Source of the DNA: Butyricimonas sp. Marseille-P3923
GTDB taxonomy: Bacteria > Bacteroidota > Bacteroidia > Bacteroidales > Marinifilaceae
Assembly: GCF_900184685.1 (NCBI RefSeq)
Contig: NZ_FXXL01000005.1
Location: 1-64,000, forward strand
DNA: 64,000 nucleotides
Direction of reading: 5' to 3'
In this document: in pieces, positions 51,996 to 59,997 of the stretch
How the letters are laid out: each line of letters opens with the position of its first letter
How positions within the stretch are numbered: the stretch's first letter is position 1
The notes under the pieces: model-generated
Seen by the model: the letters and a program-made list of their open reading frames with translations, nothing else
Database searches by the model: none
Told to the model about the DNA's origin: nothing
Made by a program: the position numbers and the translations under genes

Positions 51996-52310
51996 ATGAG
52001 AACAACAATAGATAAATACATTATCCAACGAGTAAAAGAAATCAGAAAAGCTAAAGGAATAAAACAAGAACAAATTATGGATCGCATGGGCTTAAGTTCC
52101 ACATCTACATTTGTTTCCCAAGTCGAATCAGAAGATTATGAAGAAAAGTACAACATTTATCATTTAAACGAACTTGCCAAAATTCTTGACTGCGACATCG
52201 CAGACTTTTTCCCCCGCCCTTACCAAGAAGCAAACAGCTTACAGGAATATCGAAATGCAAAAGAAGAAGCAAAAAGAAAAGCAAAAGAAAAACGAGAAAA
52301 AAAGAAATAA
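51996..52310 (+). CDS. Small XRE-family HTH regulator, copy B
   Basis: The 104-residue protein has the same build as copy A: IQRVKEIRKAKGIKQEQIMD, MGLSSTSTFVSQVESEDYEE, and YHLNELAKILDCDIADFFPR. It has in addition a lysine-rich C-terminal tail (residues 80-104, NAKEEAKRKAKEKREKKK), which could add nonspecific nucleic-acid affinity. It is a diverged duplicate of copy A. No partner toxin gene is evident next to it. Confidence 0.85.
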   Translation: MRTTIDKYIIQRVKEIRKAKGIKQEQIMDRMGLSSTSTFVSQVESEDYEEKYNIYHLNELAKILDCDIADFFPRPYQEANSLQEYRNAKEEAKRKAKEKREKKK

Positions 52311-52427
52311 GAACCAATGTGATTCGCTTAAATCTTCAAAAATCTTTAGTTTAAAATTTAAATATCTTGTTCCCGCATTCAATGACGGCTGCTTCCTCTA
52401 ATTGCTTGAGATCACACCCCTCCGCCA

Positions 52428-52577
52428 TTAACGGTAAGATTTATCGAAAAATCCAGCACCACAATCCTCATCCGTCATTTCATACGGATTAGTAAGGAAC
52501 AGACCTCCCTGCATGGAACGAATCCTAATGGCAAGCGTTATCGATTCATCCTTGGTGAAAACTGTAGTTGCCCATTT
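52428..52577 (-). pseudogene. Unidentified gene fragment
   Basis: A 49-codon stop-to-stop frame without a good start reads like protein: KDESITLAIRIRSMQGGLFL then TNPYEMTDEDCGAGFFDKSY. Upstream (to the right) another frame continues briefly (RESGLKMGNYSFHQG), suggesting a frameshift, and then the IS30 remnant begins. I do not recognise the family. It is probably the 3 prime end of a gene cut by the IS. Confidence 0.4.
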
Positions 52578-52587
52578 TCAGGCCTGA

Positions 52588-52803
52588 CTCTCTGCTATCT
52601 TCATGGGAAATAGGGCTTAACGAGACAACGGGTCAATCAGGCAATATATTTCCAAAGTATCATGTTTTTATCAATTTAGTGACTTGTATGTCACTAATGT
52701 ACAACTCGAAATTAATAGAAGATTAATAGATAAATTAAAATTCGACACCCTCCCAAAAAGATTCTTCGTATTTTTGAAATCAAAAGTTGCATTGGAGAGT
52801 TGA
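52588..52803 (+). pseudogene. IS30-family transposase, 3 prime fragment (left border)
   Basis: The piece begins around SSWEIGLNE (IS30 catalytic-region motif SSWERGLNE), has one indel, and then reads in frame NGSIRQYISKVSCFYQFSDL, YVTNVQLEINRRLIDKLKFD and TLPKRFFVFLKSKVALES to a stop at 52803. This is the C-terminal end of an IS30-type transposase. The 5 prime part is gone. The same 150-200 bp occur in reverse orientation at 59253-59400, so the two remnants point toward each other and bracket the cassette. Confidence 0.75.
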
Positions 52804-52819
52804 CTCTACCAGATTTAAG

Positions 52820-52845
52820 CGACTACTGATTGTAGTCGTTTTTTT
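52820..52845 (+). terminator. Intrinsic terminator after the IS30 remnant
   Basis: CGACTAC (52820-52826), loop TGATT, GTAGTCG (52832-52838), then T7. It probably belonged to the transposase gene and now shields the vsr gene. Confidence 0.8.
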
Positions 52846-52973
52846 GAAGATTTTCAGTAGTTTGTAGACTTTAGTTATTTCTTTTTATGCTAAATGGTGA
52901 ACATTCCGGGAGTGGAATTTGGATAAAAATTAAGATTACATTATATTTGATAAAAATTGAGACTTGCTTTCTT

Positions 52974-53405
52974 ATGACAGATATACATTCAAAAGAGGTT
53001 CGGAGTTATAATATGTCAATGGTTCGAGGAAAGAATACTCAACCTGAAATTACTGTTAGGAAGTATTTATTTAATCACGGGTTTAGATATAGAATAAATG
53101 TATTGAATTTACCGGGGAAACCAGATATAGTATTAAAAAAGTACGAGACTGTAATTTTTATTAACGGTTGTTTTTGGCATGGACATACTAATTGTTCTCG
53201 TTCCGCATTACCTAAAACTCGAACTGCATGGTGGTCTGATAAAATACAGAGAACAAAAGAACGAGATATACAGGATTATAATCAATTACAACAATTGGGA
53301 TGGCGAGTTTTAGTTGTTTGGGAATGCCAGCTGCGCTCAAAAAAACAATTAGAAACACTTGATTCCCTCGCACAAACCATTCGCACAAAGTATAATAAAA
53401 TGTGA
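52974..53405 (+). CDS. vsr: Vsr-type very short patch repair endonuclease
   Basis: The 143-residue enzyme nicks DNA next to T:G mismatches that arise when 5-methylcytosine deaminates. With the ATG at 52974 the key residues fall at the numbers known from E. coli Vsr: Glu25 (in KNTQPEITVR), Asp51 (PGKPDIVL), Phe67-Trp68, His69 and His71, and Cys66 for zinc (INGCFWHGH). An upstream in-frame ATG would add 29 residues that no homologue needs. It is convergent with the methyltransferase operon. It may act as the repair partner of that methyltransferase or, as suggested for related loci, serve as a nuclease of the defence system. Confidence 0.92.
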   Translation: MTDIHSKEVRSYNMSMVRGKNTQPEITVRKYLFNHGFRYRINVLNLPGKPDIVLKKYETVIFINGCFWHGHTNCSRSALPKTRTAWWSDKIQRTKERDIQDYNQLQQLGWRVLVVWECQLRSKKQLETLDSLAQTIRTKYNKM

Positions 53406-53527
53406 ATTTATGATACAAACTAATTGATATTTCGTAAAAAACAAGAACTCGGTTTTGAATAAAATAAACCGAGTTGTATGAGTAGCACTAAAAATAATCG
53501 AACCTATATTCAATAACAGACAATTTA

Positions 53528-55180
53528 TTATTTATAATGCGGTAGATCTATTCCCATTCTCAAAGCGATATTGAATGTGGCGTTAATTAAACGTTGTGTG
53601 AATATTTCTTTTTGATTTCCAATATATACTAGTTCGTTAGCTTGTCCGTTTATAATTACGGGTAGAGGCATATTTGTGTCGAAAATATATTGTTCAATAT
53701 ATATGGTAAATAGCTTTAAATTCCATTGGATAGCTTTATTATCATTAATAAAGGAAAAGTGATCTGTTTCAACATTCCTAACGGCAATGTCTAATTCTGT
53801 AGTTTTGCCTCCGGTGAATGAAAAATTGTAGGATAATTTTTCGGCGGGACGTAAACAATCGCAACTTTGACTCACGCAAATTATATATTCAATATAAGGC
53901 TCCGGTTTGCCTTTTCTGGTAACGGGTTCTTGTAATTGAAATATATCTCCCGGTTTGATTTGATGATTGGGAACCGAATTTGCTTTCGTAAAAGTAAGAA
54001 ATGAGTTAAGTGCTGCTAATTTCTCTTTTGAAGGCTTCGGGCTCTTTTCTGAGAATATTTTTTCTAATTCATTCAATTTTATATTTTCTATAATATGCTG
54101 AGTTACATGTGCCGAGAGACAAGATACCAGATATTCAAATTTATTTTCCCCTGTGTTTTCTTCATAATTGTTGGCATGATAGGTCAATGCTTCTTCGTCA
54201 ATACCTCCCAGACCTTTTCCCAATACAGCCAATTTTCTATATAGTATTTCTTTGAGACGTAAGGCTAAAAGTAAGGACTTTGCATTGGGTATTTTTGAGA
54301 TGATTTCGCAAGTTTGTTGGTATAATTTATCGGGTGTGATTCCCTTATTTGTCCCAATTTGTTGTTTTTCCAGGATGAAAATAATCGTGTTATTTATTAA
54401 CAAACCAGGCAGACCTATTTTTGTTATTGGTTTTATAAAAAAGTTCTCATTTCCTTCTCGCAAACAGGGAACTTCATTTATATAGTTTTCATACCAAATC
54501 AAAAAATCATGCACGGACATCTCTAGTGAATCGAAAATAGGACAAAATTCATTCCATACACTTTTTATTAATTGTTGAATTTTTCTAACTATATCTATTT
54601 TGATTGCCTTTTGTTTATCCGGGTACAATGTATATCCGGGTAAGTTTTCTTTTATTATTTTTTCCAAATCATCAATTGTGCAATCACATCCTTTCCTAAT
54701 CAGAAAGTCATTAATTGTTGAACTATACACTTCATATCGTTTAGCTTTTTCTTCTTTGGTAGAAGTCGAATAAAAAAAAGAATAAATTTTATAAGCGATA
54801 GCTTGAGTATTCGGTTCCTGCGTGTAGATTGCTGCAAATTGGATGAAATCGTTATGAACAGCATCCAGTAATATTTTTAAACTGTCATCATATTTTACTT
54901 GGGTTTCCGGTTGCAACTCCCAATCCAGTATTAATAATTCTTTATTACTAAAGAGATATTCTTTGGCTTGTTTAAAACTCTCGTATCCTTTAAAATTGTA
55001 TATGTCAAGATCACATTTTCCGTTTTCCCGAAAAGATTGGTATAATATCTTGGGCGCTTGTTTTTGTAATTTACTTTCTTCCGGTATTTCCTGATAAGGT
55101 TCCGGGTATTCATCATCAATACATACTGCAGAGCGGATGGATGATGATATAATTTCTATGATTTCGTTTGTTTCAAGCAT
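53528..55180 (-). CDS. Receiver-like domain protein of the methyltransferase/kinase operon
   Basis: The 550-residue cytoplasmic protein begins with a receiver-like domain: acidic cluster AVCIDDEY (Asp22-Asp23-Glu24), then LLILDWEL with Asp86 at the place of the phospho-acceptor. It is an atypical receiver, similar to the response-receiver domains noted in conflict-system operons. Residues 120-400 are helical with no family I recognise. The C-terminal 150 residues have a beta-rich part with the motif CVSQSCDCLRPAEKLSYNF. It lies 9 bp behind the 966-residue ATPase/kinase-like gene, its probable phosphodonor. I see no HTH or nuclease motif, so the output is unknown. Confidence 0.7.
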   Translation of the reverse strand: MLETNEIIEIISSSIRSAVCIDDEYPEPYQEIPEESKLQKQAPKILYQSFRENGKCDLDIYNFKGYESFKQAKEYLFSNKELLILDWELQPETQVKYDDSLKILLDAVHNDFIQFAAIYTQEPNTQAIAYKIYSFFYSTSTKEEKAKRYEVYSSTINDFLIRKGCDCTIDDLEKIIKENLPGYTLYPDKQKAIKIDIVRKIQQLIKSVWNEFCPIFDSLEMSVHDFLIWYENYINEVPCLREGNENFFIKPITKIGLPGLLINNTIIFILEKQQIGTNKGITPDKLYQQTCEIISKIPNAKSLLLALRLKEILYRKLAVLGKGLGGIDEEALTYHANNYEENTGENKFEYLVSCLSAHVTQHIIENIKLNELEKIFSEKSPKPSKEKLAALNSFLTFTKANSVPNHQIKPGDIFQLQEPVTRKGKPEPYIEYIICVSQSCDCLRPAEKLSYNFSFTGGKTTELDIAVRNVETDHFSFINDNKAIQWNLKLFTIYIEQYIFDTNMPLPVIINGQANELVYIGNQKEIFTQRLINATFNIALRMGIDLPHYK

Positions 55181-55189
55181 AATAATAAA

Positions 55190-58090
55190 TTATACGTTTT
55201 CTTTTTTATAAGGACGGATTATAAAACATGCACCACCTAATTTGTTGTATTTTTTATCATTAGTGGCAATAATATCTAATTCCACGGAACGAAGGCTCGT
55301 ACGTGCCAAATATAGTCCGATTCCTCTTCCGTCTTTTTTACGCGTAAAAAATAGGGTGAAAATATCATCGATAATACGTTCATCAATTTTTTCACCGTTG
55401 TTTAAGATAAGAATTTCATTTGTATCTTTCATATACTCTATCCGTATTTCCCGCGATTGAACCGGAATTAGCCAGTATAGTGCATTGTTTATGATATTGA
55501 TAAATACAGAGGTTATGACCGATTCGTATGTAAAGAATTGGTAAGATAAAAATTCATCATTAGCACTCAAATTTATATCATATTGTTCCAGTTTTGAAGC
55601 AAAAAAGACTCTCATCCCGGATAGAATATCCTCTCCTTTTATTTCTGTACGTTGCCTGCGAGTTGTATGGTACAAGGGTTTAAGCATTTTGAAATTAGCT
55701 TCAAGATGTTGAAATGCCGTTTGGAGTTGATTGTATTGCATCTTTATCTCGGAATGGGTATCCGTGTAACCTTTGAGGTATTCGATCGCATTAGCCATTT
55801 GTGCGTAGAGTACATTTAACTCGTGATCGATAATTTCAACCGATATACCTAATTGTGCCAATTCGTTTGTTGTTTCTAGTTTTTCTTCTAGTTTTTCTTG
55901 TTGCTCTTTGTACCAACCAACCAAATAATCATCGTCAATATCAAAACTTAAATTTTCTACATGATTAGTAAACGAGGAAAATCTTTTTTCAATTTGATTT
56001 CGGGTTTCTTCTCCGACTTGTAAAACGATGTTGATCGCTTGTTCATAATCCTCTCTCGTTTTTGGGGTATTCGGAAAAGATTTATGGGTTTCTTCTTTGA
56101 AAGAATCTAAAAATGTAACCTGTTCTTTTTTGAATAAGGTCTCAAAGTTTTCTGTCACCATGAAAAAACGTTTCTTATAAGAAGAAATGAGTATACCTAT
56201 TTCTCTTAATTCAGCTGCATATCTTTTTTCAAAATCCGTTTTTAGATTTTGAACGTCAAAACGTTGTCGAACTTTAGATATTTCTTCACTACAATTTTTT
56301 ATGAATTCCTCTGTTTTAGTATACTCGTTTTTATATTCACTGTATTTTTTTTCTTGTGCAGAAGTTAGATTCGTCCGTTTGGGTTTGTTTAAACGCAGTG
56401 CTCGTAATTCTGTTTTTTTTGATTCAAGTAAAGATACTAAATTGTTATAGTCATTATAAACTAATTCTAGATTATTGGCTTGTGTAACTAACTGGTTGTA
56501 TAGTTGGTTTATTTCTTCTTGTAATTGTTCTATTTTGATTTGATTATTTTTTAGATCAGTAGAGAATTTTGCTTTTGTTTGCCTACTTCTCTTCTTTTCA
56601 TCCTCTTGTATTTTTCGATTTTTTTCTTGAATATCCTTCAATTGCTCAGAACGGGCATTTTTCTCTTCCTGATTTTCTTCATTTTGACTTTTAAAAAATG
56701 TCAATGAAAGATCGATAAAAAATCGTATTAGATCTTTCTTAAACTCCCGGTAAGCTTTATTCTCTATAAATCCTTCACGACCGGCTTTATCAGTTAAATT
56801 TTTATTTTGTTCTCTACTTATGGTTATATAACCAAACATATTTCGGTGGCTAAAGAAATAATATCCGGCACTTTTGGTTCTTCGTTCTTCAAATTTCAGA
56901 AAGTCATAATCAACTCTTCCGTAAGGGAGTACTCTAAATTTATCACGATATATATATAGTCCCCCGAACTTATCTGTTTTATCGCTTATAGAGTGATAAG
57001 CTTCTGATGATAAAGAGGAATTTGTACTTTTTCCTTCCAGAATTCCTAACTCTATACCCATGGGGCCATAAGGTGTTTTACCCGGTATACGTACAGGTTT
57101 GAAGGTGTATGGATATGATTCTTTAAAAACTCGTACCGTACCGGTAAAAAAACCATTTTCGTCAAAAGAACCTTTGATGTAATGATCTGTATTATCGAAA
57201 TCTTTGTGTTCGAAGAAATCATTAATAATATTGTACCGTCCTCCTGAATCATAAATATTGAAAACAGTAGTAAAGTCGGGGTCTTCAAGGAAAACATTAT
57301 AAATACCACTAAGTGAGCGTCTTATTTCAGTGATGGCATCACTTTCATCATCAATGTTTTTATAATTATCTGCTAATTCCAGTAACTGTTCATTGGGTTT
57401 GAAGATAAGAAATGTAGTGCCGTGGTATTCGGTACTGAAAAAATCACTAACAATTTCTTTGTTAATGAAATCCGGGATAAATAAATTGTTGATATCTTCC
57501 TGCATAACTTCCATTTGCTCTGTTTGGTCTTGCCATTGACTTTTATCAAAGTTTTTCTGAAATTCAGCCAGCATTTCCGGGACTAGCAGACGAAATTCAT
57601 CTGGGTTTGAGAATTCCCCTAATGGAATATTGATGTCATCAACGAATAAATTGTAATTTTCAAGTATTCTCCAATCTATAAATAGAGCCTGACATTTTTT
57701 GTTTTCTTTTTTCGTGAGCATTAACATGGGAGAACCTAAATAAGAGACAGACAGTCGTCCGATACCCTTTTCTCCCATGGGAATACGCATAGGTTTATAG
57801 AATCTCTCTTTATCTGTTAAAAATAATTTACCTCTTGCTTTTGAATCTGTTCCCAGAACAATCCATTTATTCAAAATATCTTCAGCCGACATTCCGAAAC
57901 CATCGTCACAGAGTGTGAACAAGGGAGATTGATTATCCCTGTACCCAGGTAAATATAGATTGCAGCTTAAATGACCGGCATAGGCATCATAACCGTTTTT
58001 CCATAACTCTGAAATTGCTGTCGGTAAATCTGCAATTTGTCCTTTCCCGAGCAATTCAACGGCTCTGGCTTTGGTTCTGAATTGTACCAT
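55190..58090 (-). CDS. Dual GHKL protein: MORC/MutL-like ATPase plus histidine-kinase-like module
   Basis: The 966-residue protein has two ATP-binding modules. The N-terminal one has N box ISELWKNGYDA (Glu28, Asn32, Asp35), CDDGFGMS at 61-68 and MGEKGIGRLS at 105-114, as in HSP90, MutL and MORC ATPases. The middle (about 490-720) is coiled coil, rich in Lys/Glu/Gln. The C-terminal part resembles a sensor kinase: SVEIIDHELNVLYAQM with a candidate phospho-histidine near residue 756, N box FINIINNALYWL near 863, ILNNGEKID near 895-905 and GRGIGLYLAR near 921-930. There is no membrane helix. It overlaps the methyltransferase gene by 35 nt and is followed by a receiver-like gene. MORC-type ATPases with C5 methylases and Vsr are known from predicted restriction systems; the kinase half adds a signalling step. 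Confidence 0.8.
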   Translation of the reverse strand: MVQFRTKARAVELLGKGQIADLPTAISELWKNGYDAYAGHLSCNLYLPGYRDNQSPLFTLCDDGFGMSAEDILNKWIVLGTDSKARGKLFLTDKERFYKPMRIPMGEKGIGRLSVSYLGSPMLMLTKKENKKCQALFIDWRILENYNLFVDDINIPLGEFSNPDEFRLLVPEMLAEFQKNFDKSQWQDQTEQMEVMQEDINNLFIPDFINKEIVSDFFSTEYHGTTFLIFKPNEQLLELADNYKNIDDESDAITEIRRSLSGIYNVFLEDPDFTTVFNIYDSGGRYNIINDFFEHKDFDNTDHYIKGSFDENGFFTGTVRVFKESYPYTFKPVRIPGKTPYGPMGIELGILEGKSTNSSLSSEAYHSISDKTDKFGGLYIYRDKFRVLPYGRVDYDFLKFEERRTKSAGYYFFSHRNMFGYITISREQNKNLTDKAGREGFIENKAYREFKKDLIRFFIDLSLTFFKSQNEENQEEKNARSEQLKDIQEKNRKIQEDEKKRSRQTKAKFSTDLKNNQIKIEQLQEEINQLYNQLVTQANNLELVYNDYNNLVSLLESKKTELRALRLNKPKRTNLTSAQEKKYSEYKNEYTKTEEFIKNCSEEISKVRQRFDVQNLKTDFEKRYAAELREIGILISSYKKRFFMVTENFETLFKKEQVTFLDSFKEETHKSFPNTPKTREDYEQAINIVLQVGEETRNQIEKRFSSFTNHVENLSFDIDDDYLVGWYKEQQEKLEEKLETTNELAQLGISVEIIDHELNVLYAQMANAIEYLKGYTDTHSEIKMQYNQLQTAFQHLEANFKMLKPLYHTTRRQRTEIKGEDILSGMRVFFASKLEQYDINLSANDEFLSYQFFTYESVITSVFINIINNALYWLIPVQSREIRIEYMKDTNEILILNNGEKIDERIIDDIFTLFFTRKKDGRGIGLYLARTSLRSVELDIIATNDKKYNKLGGACFIIRPYKKENV

Positions 58091-59144
58091 GATAATTCTT
58101 TTTAAGCTCTTGTAATAGTAATCCTAACCTTCTGCCGTATTCCGGAGGAACTGCATTTCCTATGATACGAGCGTTGTTTACGAGGCATCCTCCTTTGAAA
58201 ATGTAATTGTGAGGAAATGTTTGTAAAGTTGCTCCTTCACGAATAGAAAGTCCGCGATTTTCTTCCGGGTGAGCAAAACGACCACAAGAAATTTTATAAA
58301 ATCCGGTTGTTATAGTTGAAGAGGGTGTATTCCAACGTAACCGTCCGTATACATCAGTAAAACTATGATCTTTTCCTATATAACAAGGTAACTGAAGTTC
58401 TTCGTCATCTTTCCAAGCTAAACGACTACCTCCGTCATGAGGTGTTTTCATTAATCGTCTTAGGTTTATATCGTTTAATTTAGAAACGGAATGCATAAAA
58501 TCACTTTTATCAGAATGACCAGCTTCGACTCGCTGAAAACCATGTGCTTCTCCTATAAAATCAACTAATTTAGCTTGTTCTTGATCCGGTGCGGGAAGAT
58601 ATACCTCGCCTAAACGAGAAGCAATTAAGGAGAATCGTTTGCGTGATTGAGGAACCCCGTAATAACTCATATTCACAATTTTCCATTCATAGCGATATTG
58701 TTTTTTTTCCAAAAAATCTAAAAATTCGGGAAGTACACTATCGTGACGACTAGCCAAACCCGGAACGTTTTCAACCAGAACGAATCCCGGATTATAATAA
58801 TCGACAAATCTTTTGAATTCTCGTAATAAGTCTTTTGATTTACGAGCTTTTTCTCGGGAAGTATTAATGATGCTATAATATTGACAAGGACTACAACCGA
58901 CAAGAATTAAATTATCATCATTGCGTAAGATATTTAGATTCTTCTCAAAATAATCATTTGGTAATTTAGTTATATCCGAATGAATGAAAGTTGTACCCGG
59001 GTTATTGTCTTCATAAGTTGTTTTACACGCAAGATCGAAATCAATACCGCCAACGACATGAATTCCGGCTTGACGAAGACCATGTGTCATACCTCCTCCT
59101 CCACAGAAAAAGTCAATAGCACAAAATTCATTTGTTTTACTCAT
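58056..59144 (-). CDS. DNA (cytosine-5) methyltransferase
   Basis: The 362-residue enzyme transfers a methyl group from SAM to C5 of cytosine in DNA. Motifs: I DFFCGGGG (11-18), IV GCSPCQYYS with catalytic Cys87, VI VENVPG (about 124-129), VIII QSRKRF (near 166), and X GNAVPPEYG near residue 332. The target-recognition region between VIII and IX (about 185-280) is short and its target sequence is unknown. Its gene starts the operon and its end overlaps the dual-GHKL gene by 35 nt, so translation is probably coupled. It probably marks host DNA for this system. No typical type II restriction enzyme is encoded beside it. Confidence 0.95.
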   Translation of the reverse strand: MSKTNEFCAIDFFCGGGGMTHGLRQAGIHVVGGIDFDLACKTTYEDNNPGTTFIHSDITKLPNDYFEKNLNILRNDDNLILVGCSPCQYYSIINTSREKARKSKDLLREFKRFVDYYNPGFVLVENVPGLASRHDSVLPEFLDFLEKKQYRYEWKIVNMSYYGVPQSRKRFSLIASRLGEVYLPAPDQEQAKLVDFIGEAHGFQRVEAGHSDKSDFMHSVSKLNDINLRRLMKTPHDGGSRLAWKDDEELQLPCYIGKDHSFTDVYGRLRWNTPSSTITTGFYKISCGRFAHPEENRGLSIREGATLQTFPHNYIFKGGCLVNNARIIGNAVPPEYGRRLGLLLQELKKNYHGTIQNQSQSR

Positions 59145-59173
59145 GTCTAAACCTTAACTTGGTTAATATGCTA

Positions 59174-59181
59174 CAAAAATA
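59174..59181 (-). promoter_or_regulatory. -7 box for the methyltransferase operon
   Basis: TATTTTTG on the minus strand ends 30 bp upstream of the ATG at 59144. No clear -33 TTG is seen. The gap 59145-59252 holds nothing else. Confidence 0.4.
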
Positions 59182-59252
59182 CAAATAAACCACTTCTTTT
59201 TATAATAAACAAGAGTAAAAATTACCTGAATAGAGTAAAAGTACTAACATTT

Positions 59253-59808
59253 TCATTTCGAAACTAAGAAGAATCTTTTTTGGGTGTCTCGAATTCTAAT
59301 TTTTTCTTTCGGTCTTCTACTAATTTTGTATTTAACATTACTGATATACAGTTCACTAATTTGGTTAAAACACGAAACATTCAGATGTATTGCCTAATTA
59401 ACCCGTTCGTGTTCTCGTTAAGGCCTCTTTCCCATGAAGAATACGGGTGAGCGAAATAAAATTTAATCCCGAGTTTTCGGGCGACAAATTCATATTCGGC
59501 AAACTCAGACTCGTTATCAGAGGAATCGAGTGTATAAATTTTTTATATGAGAATAATAACCACACCATCACTCGAGCCAGTTCATTTGCATTTTTTCCTT
59601 TCTCGAGTTTCTCCATGATCAGAAAATTTGTTCTTCTTTCCGTCAGGGTAACGATCGCCCCCTTGTTATCTTTCCAGATAATCGTGTCTATCTCGAAATC
59701 CTCGAAACGTTCCCGGGTATTTATAATGTCCAGACGTTGATATCTTATCTCAAGATTATTGGCATAAAACGAGTATTCGCATATTTTCTCATTATCCTCA
59801 GCATCCAT
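59253..59808 (-). pseudogene. IS30-family transposase remnant (right border)
   Basis: The open frame from about 59745 reads INTRERFEDFEIDTIIWKDN then KGAIVTLTERRTNFLIMEKL, the DDE region of IS30-type transposases. Near 59520 it shifts: the true continuation is DNESEFAEYEFVARKLGIKF, YFAHPYSSWERGLNENTNGL and IRQYI, with a stop at 59381; the third frame then gives FNQISELYISNVKYKISRRP to 59253. Several frameshifts and a missing 5 prime part make it inactive. It faces the left-border remnant at 52588-52803. Confidence 0.8.
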
Positions 59809-59863
59809 TTTATCTTTGTGTAAACAGGAAAAACAAAGAATAGTACAATTGTTTTCCTCTATA

Positions 59864-59910
59864 TTTTATTTCTGCAATGCACTATATTTACAGCATAATA
59901 GAAATAAAAT
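59864..59910 (+). repeat. Left inverted repeat of AbiE module 2
   Basis: About 47 bp with the core AATGCACTATATTTACAGCA (from 59876) matches the reverse complement of 61406-61453 with roughly seven differences. The two copies point inward around the AbiE genes. Confidence 0.65.
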
Positions 59911-59997
59911 AAAGAAATAATTTCCCTAGGATTTAAACATCACCGACTCGGTTTAATATTCAATTTTAGACCCAAAAGACAAATTATCCCTCCATAA

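Noticed and set aside
52769-52845. Possible small RNA: TATTTTTG box followed by an intrinsic terminator
   Set aside because: The TATTTTTG lies within codons of the IS30 transposase remnant, and the terminator fits as the end of that gene, so a separate small RNA is not needed.
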